Source of the DNA: Paraburkholderia dinghuensis
GTDB taxonomy: Bacteria; Pseudomonadota; Gammaproteobacteria; Burkholderiales; Burkholderiaceae
Direction of reading: 5' to 3'
Assembly: GCF_003837865.1 (NCBI RefSeq)
Contig: NZ_RQIS01000007.1
Location: forward strand, 186,001 to 250,000
DNA: 64,000 nucleotides
Position numbers and translations under genes: made by a program. The notes beneath the pieces are model-generated. The model was not told the DNA's origin and ran no database searches. It saw only the letters and a list, made by a program, of their open reading frames with translations. The stretch's first letter is position 1; each line of letters begins with the position of its first letter. Positions 52,807-62,048 of the stretch are shown in pieces.

Positions 52807-53861
52807 GGCTGTGCGTCTCCGTGCGATGCCGCGGACTTCGCTTCTTCTCGCGTGCGGCGGTTGAACGAAACGGCATAGGCGGCGGAGCGGGCGGCCAGCA
52901 ATGGGTCGTCCGAGGGCGCGAGGCCGGCCGGGAGAATGGTCGGGTCGAAGTTCACGTCGCGGCATACGCCTTCGCTCTGCGCCGACGCGCGCTGAAGCAC
53001 GAGCGTACCGGCGTCGATCTGCTCGCGGCCCGCGGGCCATGCTCGCGTCGCGTCGTTCGCGGGGTCGCCAGGCTGCGCGACCGTGAGCACTAGGTGCCAG
53101 CGCAGCGGGCCCTGCGCGAGGCGTGCATCGAGATCGTCGGAGAGGAAATCGGGGCGTGTCATATCTTCGGCGGATGCGGGGGCGTAAGGCGTTTCAGGGA
53201 TCGTCTGCCAGCGGATCGCATGGCGCTGCCCGCTTGCATCGGTCGCGATGAACGCGTTGATGCTGTAAAACGCTGTAGTCGCGAAGCTCGACGACGGCGC
53301 GTGCGTCTTGACCCATTGCCGGAACGGCAGTGTTTCGGGGTTCGCCCGGTTGAACGCATCGAGCTTCGCCGCGTCGGGCTTGCCGGTGGCCGGATCGGCC
53401 TTCGATGCAACGAGTTGCCCGTAGAACTGCCGCGGCGTCTGCACGGGAAACACCGGCGTCGAATTCATGCCTGTGCGCCATTGTTCACCGTCCTGCAACT
53501 GGAACAGCAGCGCCATGCTGCGCACGGGGACGCTACTATCGGGTGCCGACGGGTTGCTGCCGGGAATCGCGAAACGCCCGACAATGGGCGTGCGGCCCGG
53601 CGCGAATACTTCGGCGCTGGACACGTTCGCACCGTTGCCATTGCTTTCGAACTGGCCCTCCACGCAGATTCCTTTCGCATGATTGCGACGGTAGCCCGGA
53701 TGCGTGCCATAGTTTGCTTCGAACGTGTCGATGATATGGGGCGCACTGACGCGTCGGGGCGTGAGCCATCCCGCGGTCCAGGCGAACGCGAGCGCTGCAC
53801 ACCCTGTTACGGTTGCTATGGCCGCGAGCCGGCAGGGGATGCAGATGGTCGGACGATTCAT
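52803..53861 (-). CDS. Membrane-anchored catalase-family peroxidase (SrpA-like)
   Basis: A 352-residue haem protein. An N-terminal hydrophobic segment (residues 11-33) anchors or exports it to the periplasm. The catalytic histidine is H61 in NHAKGICVEG and the haem-ligand tyrosine Y329 in RSAAYAVSFNRR. It lacks the extra C-terminal domains of true catalases, as do the SrpA-like peroxidases. The start at 53861 is preceded by GGAG. Linkage to cytochrome b561 suggests that reducing power comes from the quinone pool. Confidence 0.88.
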   Translation of the reverse strand: MNRPTICIPCRLAAIATVTGCAALAFAWTAGWLTPRRVSAPHIIDTFEANYGTHPGYRRNHAKGICVEGQFESNGNGANVSSAEVFAPGRTPIVGRFAIPGSNPSAPDSSVPVRSMALLFQLQDGEQWRTGMNSTPVFPVQTPRQFYGQLVASKADPATGKPDAAKLDAFNRANPETLPFRQWVKTHAPSSSFATTAFYSINAFIATDASGQRHAIRWQTIPETPYAPASAEDMTRPDFLSDDLDARLAQGPLRWHLVLTVAQPGDPANDATRAWPAGREQIDAGTLVLQRASAQSEGVCRDVNFDPTILPAGLAPSDDPLLAARSAAYAVSFNRRTREEAKSAASHGDAQP

Positions 53862-54131
53862 GATCGCGCTCCGTGTCGTGCGCGGTCGGGCGCGACGCGA
53901 GGCCGAATCGAAAGTACGGACGGGAGATGTGGTAAACGAGAAGACATGATCGGTCCAGTCAAAGGCCTCGGTGGCCGACACTGACGCAAACAGTCTCTCC
54001 ACGCGTTCTATTCCAGGTTTTTTTCGCTGCTGTCCGGCGCCTGTTTTGCCGGTTCGAAAGCGCTCGATGACGGCCGGCGGCTCGTTGCCAGCGCGCGCTG
54101 ATTTGCATTACGTCTGGAAACGGAGGAAATA

Positions 54132-54530
54132 ATGATGACTGGCGGCTGTCTATGCGGAAGGATTCGCTACGAGATCGCTGGCGAGCCTGTGGACTGCACG
54201 GCGTGTCACTGCAACGATTGCCGGCGTGCGTCGGCGGCGCCGTTTACCGCGTGGCTGAGCGTGCGTTCAGCTGATTTTCGCTTCGTCGCGGGGACGCCGC
54301 GTTTCTATAAATCGAGTCCGCGAGTCGAGCGTGCCTTTTGCACGGATTGCGGCACGCCGCTGACTTATCGGCACGCTACGTTTGCCGATGAAATCGATGT
54401 CGCGACGGGCAGCCTCGATCGGCCCGGCGACGCGCCGCCTGCGCATCACACGTGGACGTCCCAGAAGCTCGCCTGGGTGCAGATCGCGGACGGGCTTCCT
54501 CAACATCCGCGCGCGTGGCCAGAGTCATGA
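54132..54530 (+). CDS. GFA-family (CENP-V/GFA zinc) protein
   Basis: A 132-residue zinc protein. The ligands are in GGCLCGRIRYEI, CTACHCNDCRRAS and AFCTDCGTPLTY, the usual four-plus-three cysteine arrangement. The prototype was named glutathione-dependent formaldehyde-activating enzyme, but most members have no proven role. AGGAG precedes the ATG. It is convergent with the aldehyde dehydrogenase gene across a perfect palindrome. Confidence 0.9.
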   Translation: MMTGGCLCGRIRYEIAGEPVDCTACHCNDCRRASAAPFTAWLSVRSADFRFVAGTPRFYKSSPRVERAFCTDCGTPLTYRHATFADEIDVATGSLDRPGDAPPAHHTWTSQKLAWVQIADGLPQHPRAWPES

Positions 54531-54536
54531 TGGGCC

Positions 54537-54568
54537 GTGTCACTGCGTGCATATGCACGCAGTGACAC
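54537..54568. terminator. Perfect 32-bp palindrome between convergent genes
   Basis: The two 16-nt halves are exactly complementary, with arms beginning GTGTCACTGCGTGCA and no mismatch. It lies 6 bp after the GFA stop and 18 bp before the aldehyde dehydrogenase stop. As RNA it folds into a hairpin that could end both messages, although no T-run is present. A protein-binding role cannot be excluded. Confidence 0.7.
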
Positions 54569-54586
54569 ATCGAGATCAACGCGAGA

Positions 54587-56029
54587 TCAACGATGTTCGG
54601 TGACGAACTTCGTGACCAGGTACGCATCCATCGCTTCGCTACCGCCCTCGGATCCGTAACCCGAATCCTTCACACCGCCGAACGGCGTTTCAGGCAGTGC
54701 GAGGCCGTGGTGGTTGATCGACAGCATCCCCGATTCGATGTCCCCGGACAGCGCTGCGGAAGTCGCGCTCGAGCGCGTATACGCGTAGGCGGCAAGACCC
54801 CACGGCAGCCGGTTGGCTTCCGCCACGGCGTCTTCGTAGCTCGAGAACCGCGAGACCGGCGCGAGCGGGCCGAACGGCTCTTCGTTCATGATGCGGGCCG
54901 AAAGCGGCACGTCGGTCAGAACGGTCGGCGCGAAGAAATAGCCTTCGCGGCCGATGCGTTCGCCGCCAGTCAGGATTTTCGCCCCGTGCTCGCGCGCGTC
55001 GCCGACGAGGCGCTCCATCGCGGCGAGCCGGCGGTCGTTGGCGAGCGGGCCCATTTGCACGCCTTCGTCGAATCCGTTGCCTACCTTGACCGTGCGCAGG
55101 GTGGCGACGAAATGCTCGACGAACTCGTCGTACACGGCATCCTGCACCATGAAGCGGGTGGGCGAGATGCAGACCTGGCCCGCGTTGCGGATCTTCGCCA
55201 GCGCGAGGAGTTTCGCTGCGCGCGGCACGTCGGCGTCCGCGAATACCATCGCGGGCCCGTGTCCGCCGAGTTCCATCGTGACGCGCTTCATATGTTCGCC
55301 GGCCTTCGCGGCGAGCAGCTTGCCCACCGGCGTCGAGCCCGTGAACGAGATCTTGCGGATCGCCGGATGCGCGATCAGATACGACGATACTTCAGCAGGC
55401 ACGCCGAACACGAGATTCAGGACGCCGGCAGGCACGCCCGCGTCGATGAATACCTGCACGAGCGCGGCGCAGCTCGCAGGCGTTTCTTCCGGTCCCTTCA
55501 GCACGACGGTGCAGCCCGAGGCCAGCGCCGCCGACACCTTGCGCACCGCCTGATTCAGCGGGAAATTCCACGGCGTGAATGCCGCGACCGGGCCGACGGG
55601 CTCGCGCGTGACGATCTGGCGGACCGCGTCGGCGCGTGACGGAATCACGCGGCCATAGGTGCGGCGGCCTTCTTCGGCGAACCAGTCGATGATGTCGGCG
55701 CCTGCGAGCGTTTCGACTTTCGCTTCGGCGAGCGGCTTGCCTTGTTCGCGCGTCATGACCGCGGCGACGTCGTCGGCGCGTTCGCGCAGCAATTGCGCTG
55801 CCTGACGCATGAGCTTGCTTCGCTCGAGCGGCGAAACCTTGCGCCATTCGCGGAATGCGCGCGCGGCGGCTTGCGCGGCATCGGAGAGATCCGCTTCGCC
55901 GGCGAGGCTCAACCGGCCGATTTCCGCTTCGGTGGCGGGGTCGACCACGGCAATCGTGCGCTCGCCGGCGCGCCACGCGCCGTCGATATAAATCTGGGTA
56001 TCCGGATAGGGTTTCACGCTGGACGTCAT
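54587..56029 (-). CDS. NAD(P)-dependent aldehyde dehydrogenase, succinate-semialdehyde type
   Basis: A 480-residue enzyme. The active-site residues are N155 in TPWNFPLN, E253 in MELGGHGP and C287 in [11 protein letters not shown], and the NAD(P) loop is [10 protein letters not shown]. The sequence is closest in style to succinate-semialdehyde and 2-oxoglutarate-semialdehyde dehydrogenases (GabD type). The start at 56029 is preceded by GAGGAT. No aminotransferase is adjacent, so the substrate remains open. Confidence 0.87.
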   Translation of the reverse strand: MTSSVKPYPDTQIYIDGAWRAGERTIAVVDPATEAEIGRLSLAGEADLSDAAQAAARAFREWRKVSPLERSKLMRQAAQLLRERADDVAAVMTREQGKPLAEAKVETLAGADIIDWFAEEGRRTYGRVIPSRADAVRQIVTREPVGPVAAFTPWNFPLNQAVRKVSAALASGCTVVLKGPEETPASCAALVQVFIDAGVPAGVLNLVFGVPAEVSSYLIAHPAIRKISFTGSTPVGKLLAAKAGEHMKRVTMELGGHGPAMVFADADVPRAAKLLALAKIRNAGQVCISPTRFMVQDAVYDEFVEHFVATLRTVKVGNGFDEGVQMGPLANDRRLAAMERLVGDAREHGAKILTGGERIGREGYFFAPTVLTDVPLSARIMNEEPFGPLAPVSRFSSYEDAVAEANRLPWGLAAYAYTRSSATSAALSGDIESGMLSINHHGLALPETPFGGVKDSGYGSEGGSEAMDAYLVTKFVTEHR

Positions 56030-56363
56030 GATGGGGCGATCCTCTTCAACGGTGGAGTGAGGCGGGCGCACGCGCATAGCTGCGCGTGCAAGCTTCGCCA
56101 GAAACGGGAGACCGGTCATTTTGCCATCGGTTCGCGCGTGCTGCTGGCGTTGCTATCGCCGGGGGCATCGCGCGTGGACGGTGTGCGCCGCTGCATGTTT
56201 GTTCGCGGCGCGGCGAATTCATGCTGCTTTCAGGATGCAAGCCGGAGAATGCCAGCTTGTGACGCGAACGAGGTGCGCGGTACGATGCGTGCGAGACGCA
56301 CGCGCAGCGTTGCTGATCAAATCCGCAGTCAAAACCGCGATCAAACTCGATGGAGGCGACGCC
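56030..56363. other. Divergent promoter region
   Basis: About 330 bp between the divergent aldehyde dehydrogenase and RbsD/FucU genes. Frames crossing it have no start signals. I see no clear operator. Confidence 0.4.
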
Positions 56364-56834
56364 GTGCTGAAAAATCTGGATCCGCTGCTCAACGCCGATG
56401 TGTTGCACGCGCTGGCTTCGATGGGGCACGGCGACGAAGTCGTGATCTGCGACGCGAATTTCCCAGCCGATGCGCTCGCACGCGAGACCGTGCTCGGCCG
56501 ATTGCTGCGGCTTGACGGCGTGGATTCGCCGCGCGCCGTGCGCGCGGTGCTCTCGGTGTTGCCGCTGGACAGTTTCGTCGATCATCCGGCGCTGCGCATG
56601 GAAGTGGTGGGCGATCCGCATGCGGTGCCCGCAGTGCAGCAAGAGGCGCAACACGAAGTCAATGCGGGCGAAGGACGCGAGGTGCCGTTCGCATCGCTCG
56701 AACGCTTCGCTTTCTACGAGCGTGCGCGGCGCGCGTACTGCGTGATTGCCACCGGCGAGCAGCGCGGCTACGGGTGTTTCGTTTTCAAGAAGGGCGTGCT
56801 GCTGGCGGCGGACGAGCCACGTCAGCCAGCGTAG
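56364..56834 (+). CDS. RbsD/FucU-family sugar mutarotase
   Basis: A 156-residue protein starting at GTG behind GGAGG. MLKNLDPLLNADVLHALASMGHGDEVVICDANFPA contains the HGD and DANFP motifs of the family, and the C-terminal VIATGEQRGYGCFVFKKGVLL completes the active site. Such proteins interconvert the anomers of fucose or ribose. No sugar transport gene is adjacent, so specificity is uncertain. FucU-like fits better than RbsD because of the length and the Tyr-rich C-terminus. Confidence 0.87.
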   Translation: MLKNLDPLLNADVLHALASMGHGDEVVICDANFPADALARETVLGRLLRLDGVDSPRAVRAVLSVLPLDSFVDHPALRMEVVGDPHAVPAVQQEAQHEVNAGEGREVPFASLERFAFYERARRAYCVIATGEQRGYGCFVFKKGVLLAADEPRQPA

Positions 56835-56998
56835 CGGCTGCGTCTGTCCGACCCTCGCGCATACGCAAACTCGATGGCGTGAGTCGTCCGGTTGCCGTCT
56901 CCGTGGGTGTGCGAGAACGGGAAGGGCGCATCGCACGGGGGAGTAAAATGTGCGCGATTGAACGCCCGGATCAAAACGCTTTTGCCAACGCCGAGAAG

Positions 56999-57241
56999 AT
57001 GAATCCCGCACCGAAGAACGAACCCACGCAAGAGCCCAAGCAAGGACCCAGGCGCAAGCAGCCGCCCAAGTGGTTGCTGAATACCCTCACCGCGCTGGTG
57101 GGACTGGCTACGCTCGGCGTTGGCGTCGGCTGGCTGGTTTACAGCTGGATCGTCGATCTGGAGATCCCGTACTTCGCGATTCCGCTGGTGCTCTGCGTGC
57201 CCGTGATCGTCGCGGTGGCGTTTCGCAACTTCTGGGACTAG
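56999..57241 (+). CDS. Small membrane protein of unknown function
   Basis: An 80-residue protein with a polar, Lys/Pro/Gln-rich N-terminus (residues 1-22) and two hydrophobic helices (LLNTLTALVGLATLGVGVGWLVYSWIV and IPYFAIPLVLCVPVIVAVAF). The start is uncertain: an upstream ATG at 56948 has a better GGGGGAG site, but TAAAAT at that point looks like a promoter -10. No domain is recognised. Confidence 0.6.
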   Translation: MNPAPKNEPTQEPKQGPRRKQPPKWLLNTLTALVGLATLGVGVGWLVYSWIVDLEIPYFAIPLVLCVPVIVAVAFRNFWD

Positions 57242-57280
57242 GATCCCCTTTCAACCTTCCTTTCGTGTTGTCGCAGCAAC

Positions 57281-58339
57281 TCACGGCACGAGCACTTGCC
57301 GTCCGACGACGCGGCCTTCGTGTAACGCCTTGAGCGCATCATTGACCTCGTCGAGCGGCCGGCTCGACACCGGCACGGGACGGATCTTGCCGTCGCGCAT
57401 CAGCGAGACCAGTTCGCGCAACTCGGCCAGCGAGCCCACATAGTTTCCTTCGATCCGCAGCGGCCGCATCGGGATGGTCGGCAATGGCAGCGTGATGTCG
57501 CCGCCCATCAGACCCACGATCACGATGTGAGCGCCACGCGCGCACGCGTCGAGTGCGAGCGTCACGGTCGGTGTCGCGCCAACGAGATCGAGCACGGCGC
57601 GTGCGCCGCCGCCGACGGCATCGGCAATCTGTTTCGCAGCGTCGCTCGCGCGGGCGTCGATCGCGGCGAGCGCGCCTTCCTTCAAGGCGGCTTCGCGTTT
57701 TCCCGCATCGATATCGACGACGATCGCGCCACGGCCGCCAAGGGCCTTGAGCACTTCGATGGCCATGAGCCCCAGGCCGCCAGCGCCGATCACGACGACC
57801 GGCGTTTCGTGAATGCGCTCGCCGAACTTCTTGATGGCCGAATACGTGGTGATGCCCGCGCAGGCGAGCGGGGCGGCTTTCACGGGATCGAGACCGCCCA
57901 GGTCCACGAGGTAGCGCGGGTGCGGCACGATCACGTAGTCGGCGAAACCGCCCGCGCGCATGATGCCGAGCGATTGGGGTTTCACGCAGATGTTCTCTTC
58001 GTCGCGCAGACAGGCCGCACACTTGCCGCAGCCGATCCACGGATACGCGACGGCGACCATGCCAGTTTGAACAGGACCCGCCTCGGAGCCGGCGCTGACG
58101 ACTTCACCGCATATTTCATGGCTTGGCGTGAGCGGCAGCTTGATCCCACGATCGGTGAGCGAGAGTTTCTTGCCGCCGCCTAGATCGTAGAAGCCTTCCC
58201 AGATATGCAGATCCGAATGGCAGAGGCCCGCCGCCTTCACGCGCAGCAGCACTTCCGTGCCCTGCGGTTGAGGGATGTCCTGGTGCATCAGTTCGAGCGG
58301 CTGGCCGTGATGGGTCACGCAAAAACAACGCATCTGCAT
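57281..58339 (-). CDS. Zinc-dependent alcohol dehydrogenase
   Basis: A 352-residue medium-chain dehydrogenase. Catalytic zinc ligands are the Cys in AGLCHSDLH and the His in TPSHEICGEV; the structural zinc is held by four Cys in GCGKCAACLRDEENIC. The Rossmann motif is VIGAGGLGLMAIEVLKALG, and VDIDAGKREAA suggests NAD. The start at 58339 follows GGAGAG; nearby ATGs at 58333 and 58351 are possible. Substrate is unknown. Confidence 0.9.
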   Translation of the reverse strand: MQMRCFCVTHHGQPLELMHQDIPQPQGTEVLLRVKAAGLCHSDLHIWEGFYDLGGGKKLSLTDRGIKLPLTPSHEICGEVVSAGSEAGPVQTGMVAVAYPWIGCGKCAACLRDEENICVKPQSLGIMRAGGFADYVIVPHPRYLVDLGGLDPVKAAPLACAGITTYSAIKKFGERIHETPVVVIGAGGLGLMAIEVLKALGGRGAIVVDIDAGKREAALKEGALAAIDARASDAAKQIADAVGGGARAVLDLVGATPTVTLALDACARGAHIVIVGLMGGDITLPLPTIPMRPLRIEGNYVGSLAELRELVSLMRDGKIRPVPVSSRPLDEVNDALKALHEGRVVGRQVLVP

Positions 58340-58705
58340 CGGTCTCTCCATGATTGAGGGGACGACGGGTAAGCGATGAGGATCCGATCGCATGATAACG
58401 GATACCCGACCCCAAGTCCGCGCGTTCAGTCCTGAGTCAGGGAAAATCCCGCATGCGTGTCATGTGGGGTGTCTGGGCCTTCACGTCAGTTCGAGTTCGT
58501 CGATGGAACCCGTCGCGTTGCCGCAGTGCGCGACCGGCTCAGGTGGTGAGCGATGACGCGGCTCGTCGTATGGCGAGATGAGGGCGAGGCAGCTTGAGCA
58601 GGAGGCAGCGCTCGCGCTGGCGGCGCTGCTTCGCAGGCAAAGTGCGCTGCGGCGCACCCTGCAGCAGGAAGCGAAGGCGTGTTGGCGATCGAAGGGCCCG
58701 CGGCG
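58340..58705. other. Intergenic region, no gene seen
   Basis: About 365 bp between the alcohol dehydrogenase start and the end of the DUF2894 gene. It holds the dehydrogenase promoter. Frames here are Arg-rich shadows. Confidence 0.4.
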
Positions 58706-59293
58706 CTAGCGCGACTTGCTTCGCGCGCTTTTCCTGCTGCCTGCGGTGCGTGGCGTTTCCTTGCTTGCCGGAGCTTCGGTGCCGCCGAAGTGTTCCATCC
58801 ACGACAGCGAGTCCGCGTAGGAAAGAAAGTGCTGCAGGTAGCCGGGCGACAGCTCGCGCATCAACGAAAGCGATCGATGCACGAGACTGCTTGAATTGAG
58901 AGGGCCGGCATTCTGCGGAACCTGGCCCAGCGATTGACGCAGCTGGTTCTCGGTGCGCAGGCTTGCCCAGATCTTGCGGAAGTAGTCGAGCATCTCGGGC
59001 GGCGACGGCCGTGCGTGGCCGGACATCGAATCGGCCAGTTCGCCCAGCGGACCGCGAGTGGGCTTGCGCTCTGATGTGTCCTCGGCAGGCGCTCGGAGTT
59101 CAGATCGAACCCCGCGCTGCACATTTAATTCGGACAACCTGGCATCCAGCAATGCTCGCGCTTTTCCGCTGTGATTCGTCGAGCGGCGCTCCAGCGCTTC
59201 GATGAAGCGCAAGTGCGCCGGCCCGACCCGATCCATGCCACATGCGCCGGGGGAGTCAGGTTGCGCCTCATCCGGAATCGTTTCGTCACTCAC
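58706..59293 (-). CDS. DUF2894 protein, accessory gene of motor operon
   Basis: A 195-residue soluble protein. The family core lies in GPLGELADSMSG, PPEMLDYFRKIWASLRTENQLRQSLGQVPQNAGPLNSSSLVHRSLSLMRELSPGYLQHFLSYADSLSWMEHF. The tail is basic (SRKSARSKSR). It has no membrane segment. Its start overlaps the end of the OmpA-like gene by 8 bp, so it is the last gene of a coupled four-gene set. The molecular role is unknown; a cytoplasmic partner of the motor is a reasonable guess. Confidence 0.8.
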   Translation of the reverse strand: MSDETIPDEAQPDSPGACGMDRVGPAHLRFIEALERRSTNHSGKARALLDARLSELNVQRGVRSELRAPAEDTSERKPTRGPLGELADSMSGHARPSPPEMLDYFRKIWASLRTENQLRQSLGQVPQNAGPLNSSSLVHRSLSLMRELSPGYLQHFLSYADSLSWMEHFGGTEAPASKETPRTAGSRKSARSKSR

Positions 59294-59933
59294 TGCGCTC
59301 TCCGCCGGAAGCGGTCGATCGCGGGACCGGTGCGATTTCCACGCGTCGGTTCTTCGCGCGTCCGTTCGCGTCGGCGTTCGAACTCACAGGCTGCTGCGAG
59401 CCGAATGCGGCCGCGAACACCGACGAAGCCGGCACGCCCTGATCGACGAACGCGCGCGTCACCGTCAACGCGCGCTGGGCCGACAGCTCCCAGTTGTCCG
59501 CGAATTGATGGTTGCCGGAGCGCACCTGCTTGTCGTCCGCGAAGCCGCTCACCATCAGGATCTCGTCGTGCGACTTCAGGTAGGCTGCGAGCGGTCCGGC
59601 CAGGCTCTTGAGCAGATCGCGGCCTTCGGGTTGCAGTTGATCGGAGTTCTGCGCGAACAGCACGCTGCCGCTGATGCCGATGCGTCCATTGACCAGCGTG
59701 ACGCGTCCGGACGCGAGCGGCCCCGCCAACGCGTCTTCAAGCGTCTTGCGCCGCTGCGATTCCAGTTGACGCTGCTTGACCGCATCGTCCAGCTTCGTCG
59801 AGAGTTCGAGTTGCACGCCGATCACAGCCACGAGGATCAACACGAATGCGCCCAGCAGGACCGACATCAGGTCGCTGAAGGCGGCCCAGATGGGCGTCGT
59901 CGGCTCTACGCCGCCGTCGATATCCTCGCTCAT
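59286..59933 (-). CDS. OmpA/MotB-like stator protein
   Basis: A 215-residue protein with one membrane helix (residues 19-42, FSDLMSVLLGAFVLILVAVIGV). An Asp (D21) at the start of that helix, in SDLM, occupies the place of the ion-carrying Asp of MotB, TolR, ExbD and ZorB. A periplasmic linker leads to an OmpA-like peptidoglycan-binding domain: MVSGFADD, NWELSAQRALTVTRAF and NGRAKNRRVEIAP. The His of the usual GHTD is Phe. The start overlaps the stop of the MotA-like gene (ATGA). Confidence 0.87.
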   Translation of the reverse strand: MSEDIDGGVEPTTPIWAAFSDLMSVLLGAFVLILVAVIGVQLELSTKLDDAVKQRQLESQRRKTLEDALAGPLASGRVTLVNGRIGISGSVLFAQNSDQLQPEGRDLLKSLAGPLAAYLKSHDEILMVSGFADDKQVRSGNHQFADNWELSAQRALTVTRAFVDQGVPASSVFAAAFGSQQPVSSNADANGRAKNRRVEIAPVPRSTASGGERSE

Positions 59934-62038
59934 GCGGCGTCGGCTCCCGCTGCGATGGCCGTGTCGGCGCGCCGGTCCGCAAGCTGCTGCAGGTCTTCCA
60001 TAATCTGCCGTTGCGACAGCATGCTCAGGTCGATCACTTCGCGCGCCTGCGCGACGTAGTAGGCAAGCTGCTCGTCGCTGCGTGCGAGCGACTTGTCGAG
60101 TGCGCCTTCGATGCGTTGCAGATGCGTGACGAGCTTGTCGTTCGACTTGCCGAATGCCTGCACGGCCGCACCGAACGCGTCGCCGAGGCTCGCGACTTCT
60201 ACGGCGCCGCGCGTGACCTGCGCGGCAATGCCGTCGAGTTGACTTACTTCGGATTCCACACGATCGGTGAATCGTTTGCCGACGCGTTCGAGCAGGTCAG
60301 CCGACGTGCCGACGAGCGCGTCGATTGCACTGCGCTGTTGCGTGGACGCGTGATTCACGGCATCGAGCAGGGTTTCGAGTGTGGTGAGCAGTCGGCTGCG
60401 TTCTTCGAGCATCGCGTTGTCGCGCGCCATGCTATCCGAAAGCTTCTGACGCAGTTCGGCGACAACCTCGGCGGCGGCGCGCGGGGCTTCCGACGCCGCC
60501 TGTACGAGCCGGGCGATCTCGTCGATCGTGTCGCGCGCCTGGGCCTGCGTCTGCGCCGTGATGGCGTTTGCGGTGCGCTCCAGCGTGTCGCAGATCGCCT
60601 GTTGCCGGTCGGCGGTTTGCACGGCTGCGCCGTCCCAGTGCTCGCGCAGCGTCGCGCTCATCGAGGCGACGCTGTCTCGCCACGCGGCGAGCCGCGCTTC
60701 GTCACTGGACGCGAGGCGCGTTTGCAACTGCGCGTGCGATTCGTCCACGGTGCGCAGCAATGTGGACGCGTGTTGCTCGAACGTCGCCGCAACCGCGGAC
60801 AGCGCCTGCGCCTGGCCGGCGGCGAGTTTTTCGCTGGCGCTCGACTGCAGCGCGAATGCAGCGCTCCATTTTTCCGACACCGTACCCGCCGCGGTGTCGA
60901 GACGCGCGGCCACGCCGTCGAGCAGGCCCGCCGAACGTTGCTCGAAGGTTTCGGCGTAGCGATCCAGCGATGTGCGCAGATCGGCGGCGAGCGCTTCGTT
61001 CGACCGGCGGTGATCCGCGAGCGCTTCGTGCCAGAGCGTCGAGACGGCGGCGGTCGTCGTTTCGAGGCCGCCTGAGAGTCCGGCAAGCTGGCGATCGACC
61101 GCTTGCGTCACGACACCGTGCAGCGCGGCCGTTTCGGCTTTGAGGCTCGCCATCGTGGTCTCCACGACGGGCCGGATCGCGGCGCTCGCGGCTCTTGCGC
61201 CTTCGGTGGCGCTGTCCTTGAGCGAGCGCGCGACGAAGCCGGCGAGTTCGGCATAAGTCGCCTCGGTCTTGCCGAGGAAGTGCTGCTGCATGGCGATCTG
61301 ACGTTCGTTCAGGGCGAGGCTCTGCTGCTCGATGGCCTGCATCATCGACTGAAGGCGATCGACGAGAACGGGCATCGCCTCGGCCTGCCGCTGCAGCAGC
61401 TTGAAGCTTGCTTCGCGCTGATGCGCATGCGAGAAGACGCGCAGGGTCGTCGCGATCTTTGCGTCGAGCCGCTCGGCTGCCTCGCTGCGCTGGCGGCGGG
61501 CAAGCGCCGACATCAGCCCGAGCATGGCCGACGTCGCGACGCCCGCGATTGACGTGCCGAAGGCGAAGCCAAGCCCCTTCACCGGCGCGGCGAGCGAGGC
61601 GCGAATCGCAAGCGGGTCCGTCGCGCTCTGAAGTGCCGCGCCCGTGCCCTTGAGCGTCGCGACCATGCCGAGCAGCGTACCGAGCATCCCGAGCAGGACG
61701 AGCAGGCCGACCAGATACGGGGTCAACGCGGGGCCGGGCACGGCGACGCGCTCACCCATCACGCGCAGGCGCACCGGCCCGCGCAGTCCGGGATGAAGCC
61801 GGTCGAGCCAGGCGTCGAGCGTCGCGGGTGGTTCGGAGAGCGACGCCACGGCTTGCTGCAGCGTGGCGGTCGCCTGCGCGTAGCGCCGCAGTTCGAGCGC
61901 GCCTGCGACATAGCAGGCGCCGATCAGTAGCGTGACGGCAAGCGCCAGCGGATTCGAGCCGAGATAGCCGAAGGCGATCCAGCAGACGGCGGCGAAGCCG
62001 GCCAGAAAAACTACGAGGTCGAAACGGAATCGGGACAT
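59930..62038 (-). CDS. DUF802 protein: MotA/TolQ/ExbB-like motor with long cytoplasmic tail
   Basis: A 702-residue inner-membrane protein. Hydrophobic segments are at about 8-27, 30-49, 106-129 and 152-178; the last two carry GLLVLLGMLGTLLGMVATLKG and GLGFAFGTSIAGVATSAMLGL, the MotA/TolQ/ExbB proton-channel pattern. The remaining 520 residues are predicted almost wholly helical, with repeated A/S/T-rich heptads, and form a long cytoplasmic coiled-coil tail. This is the architecture of ZorA. The partner gene downstream encodes the MotB-like subunit. The start at 62038 (MSRFRFD) directly precedes the first membrane helix. Confidence 0.85.
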   Translation of the reverse strand: MSRFRFDLVVFLAGFAAVCWIAFGYLGSNPLALAVTLLIGACYVAGALELRRYAQATATLQQAVASLSEPPATLDAWLDRLHPGLRGPVRLRVMGERVAVPGPALTPYLVGLLVLLGMLGTLLGMVATLKGTGAALQSATDPLAIRASLAAPVKGLGFAFGTSIAGVATSAMLGLMSALARRQRSEAAERLDAKIATTLRVFSHAHQREASFKLLQRQAEAMPVLVDRLQSMMQAIEQQSLALNERQIAMQQHFLGKTEATYAELAGFVARSLKDSATEGARAASAAIRPVVETTMASLKAETAALHGVVTQAVDRQLAGLSGGLETTTAAVSTLWHEALADHRRSNEALAADLRTSLDRYAETFEQRSAGLLDGVAARLDTAAGTVSEKWSAAFALQSSASEKLAAGQAQALSAVAATFEQHASTLLRTVDESHAQLQTRLASSDEARLAAWRDSVASMSATLREHWDGAAVQTADRQQAICDTLERTANAITAQTQAQARDTIDEIARLVQAASEAPRAAAEVVAELRQKLSDSMARDNAMLEERSRLLTTLETLLDAVNHASTQQRSAIDALVGTSADLLERVGKRFTDRVESEVSQLDGIAAQVTRGAVEVASLGDAFGAAVQAFGKSNDKLVTHLQRIEGALDKSLARSDEQLAYYVAQAREVIDLSMLSQRQIMEDLQQLADRRADTAIAAGADAA

Positions 62039-62048
62039 AAAGTCTTGG

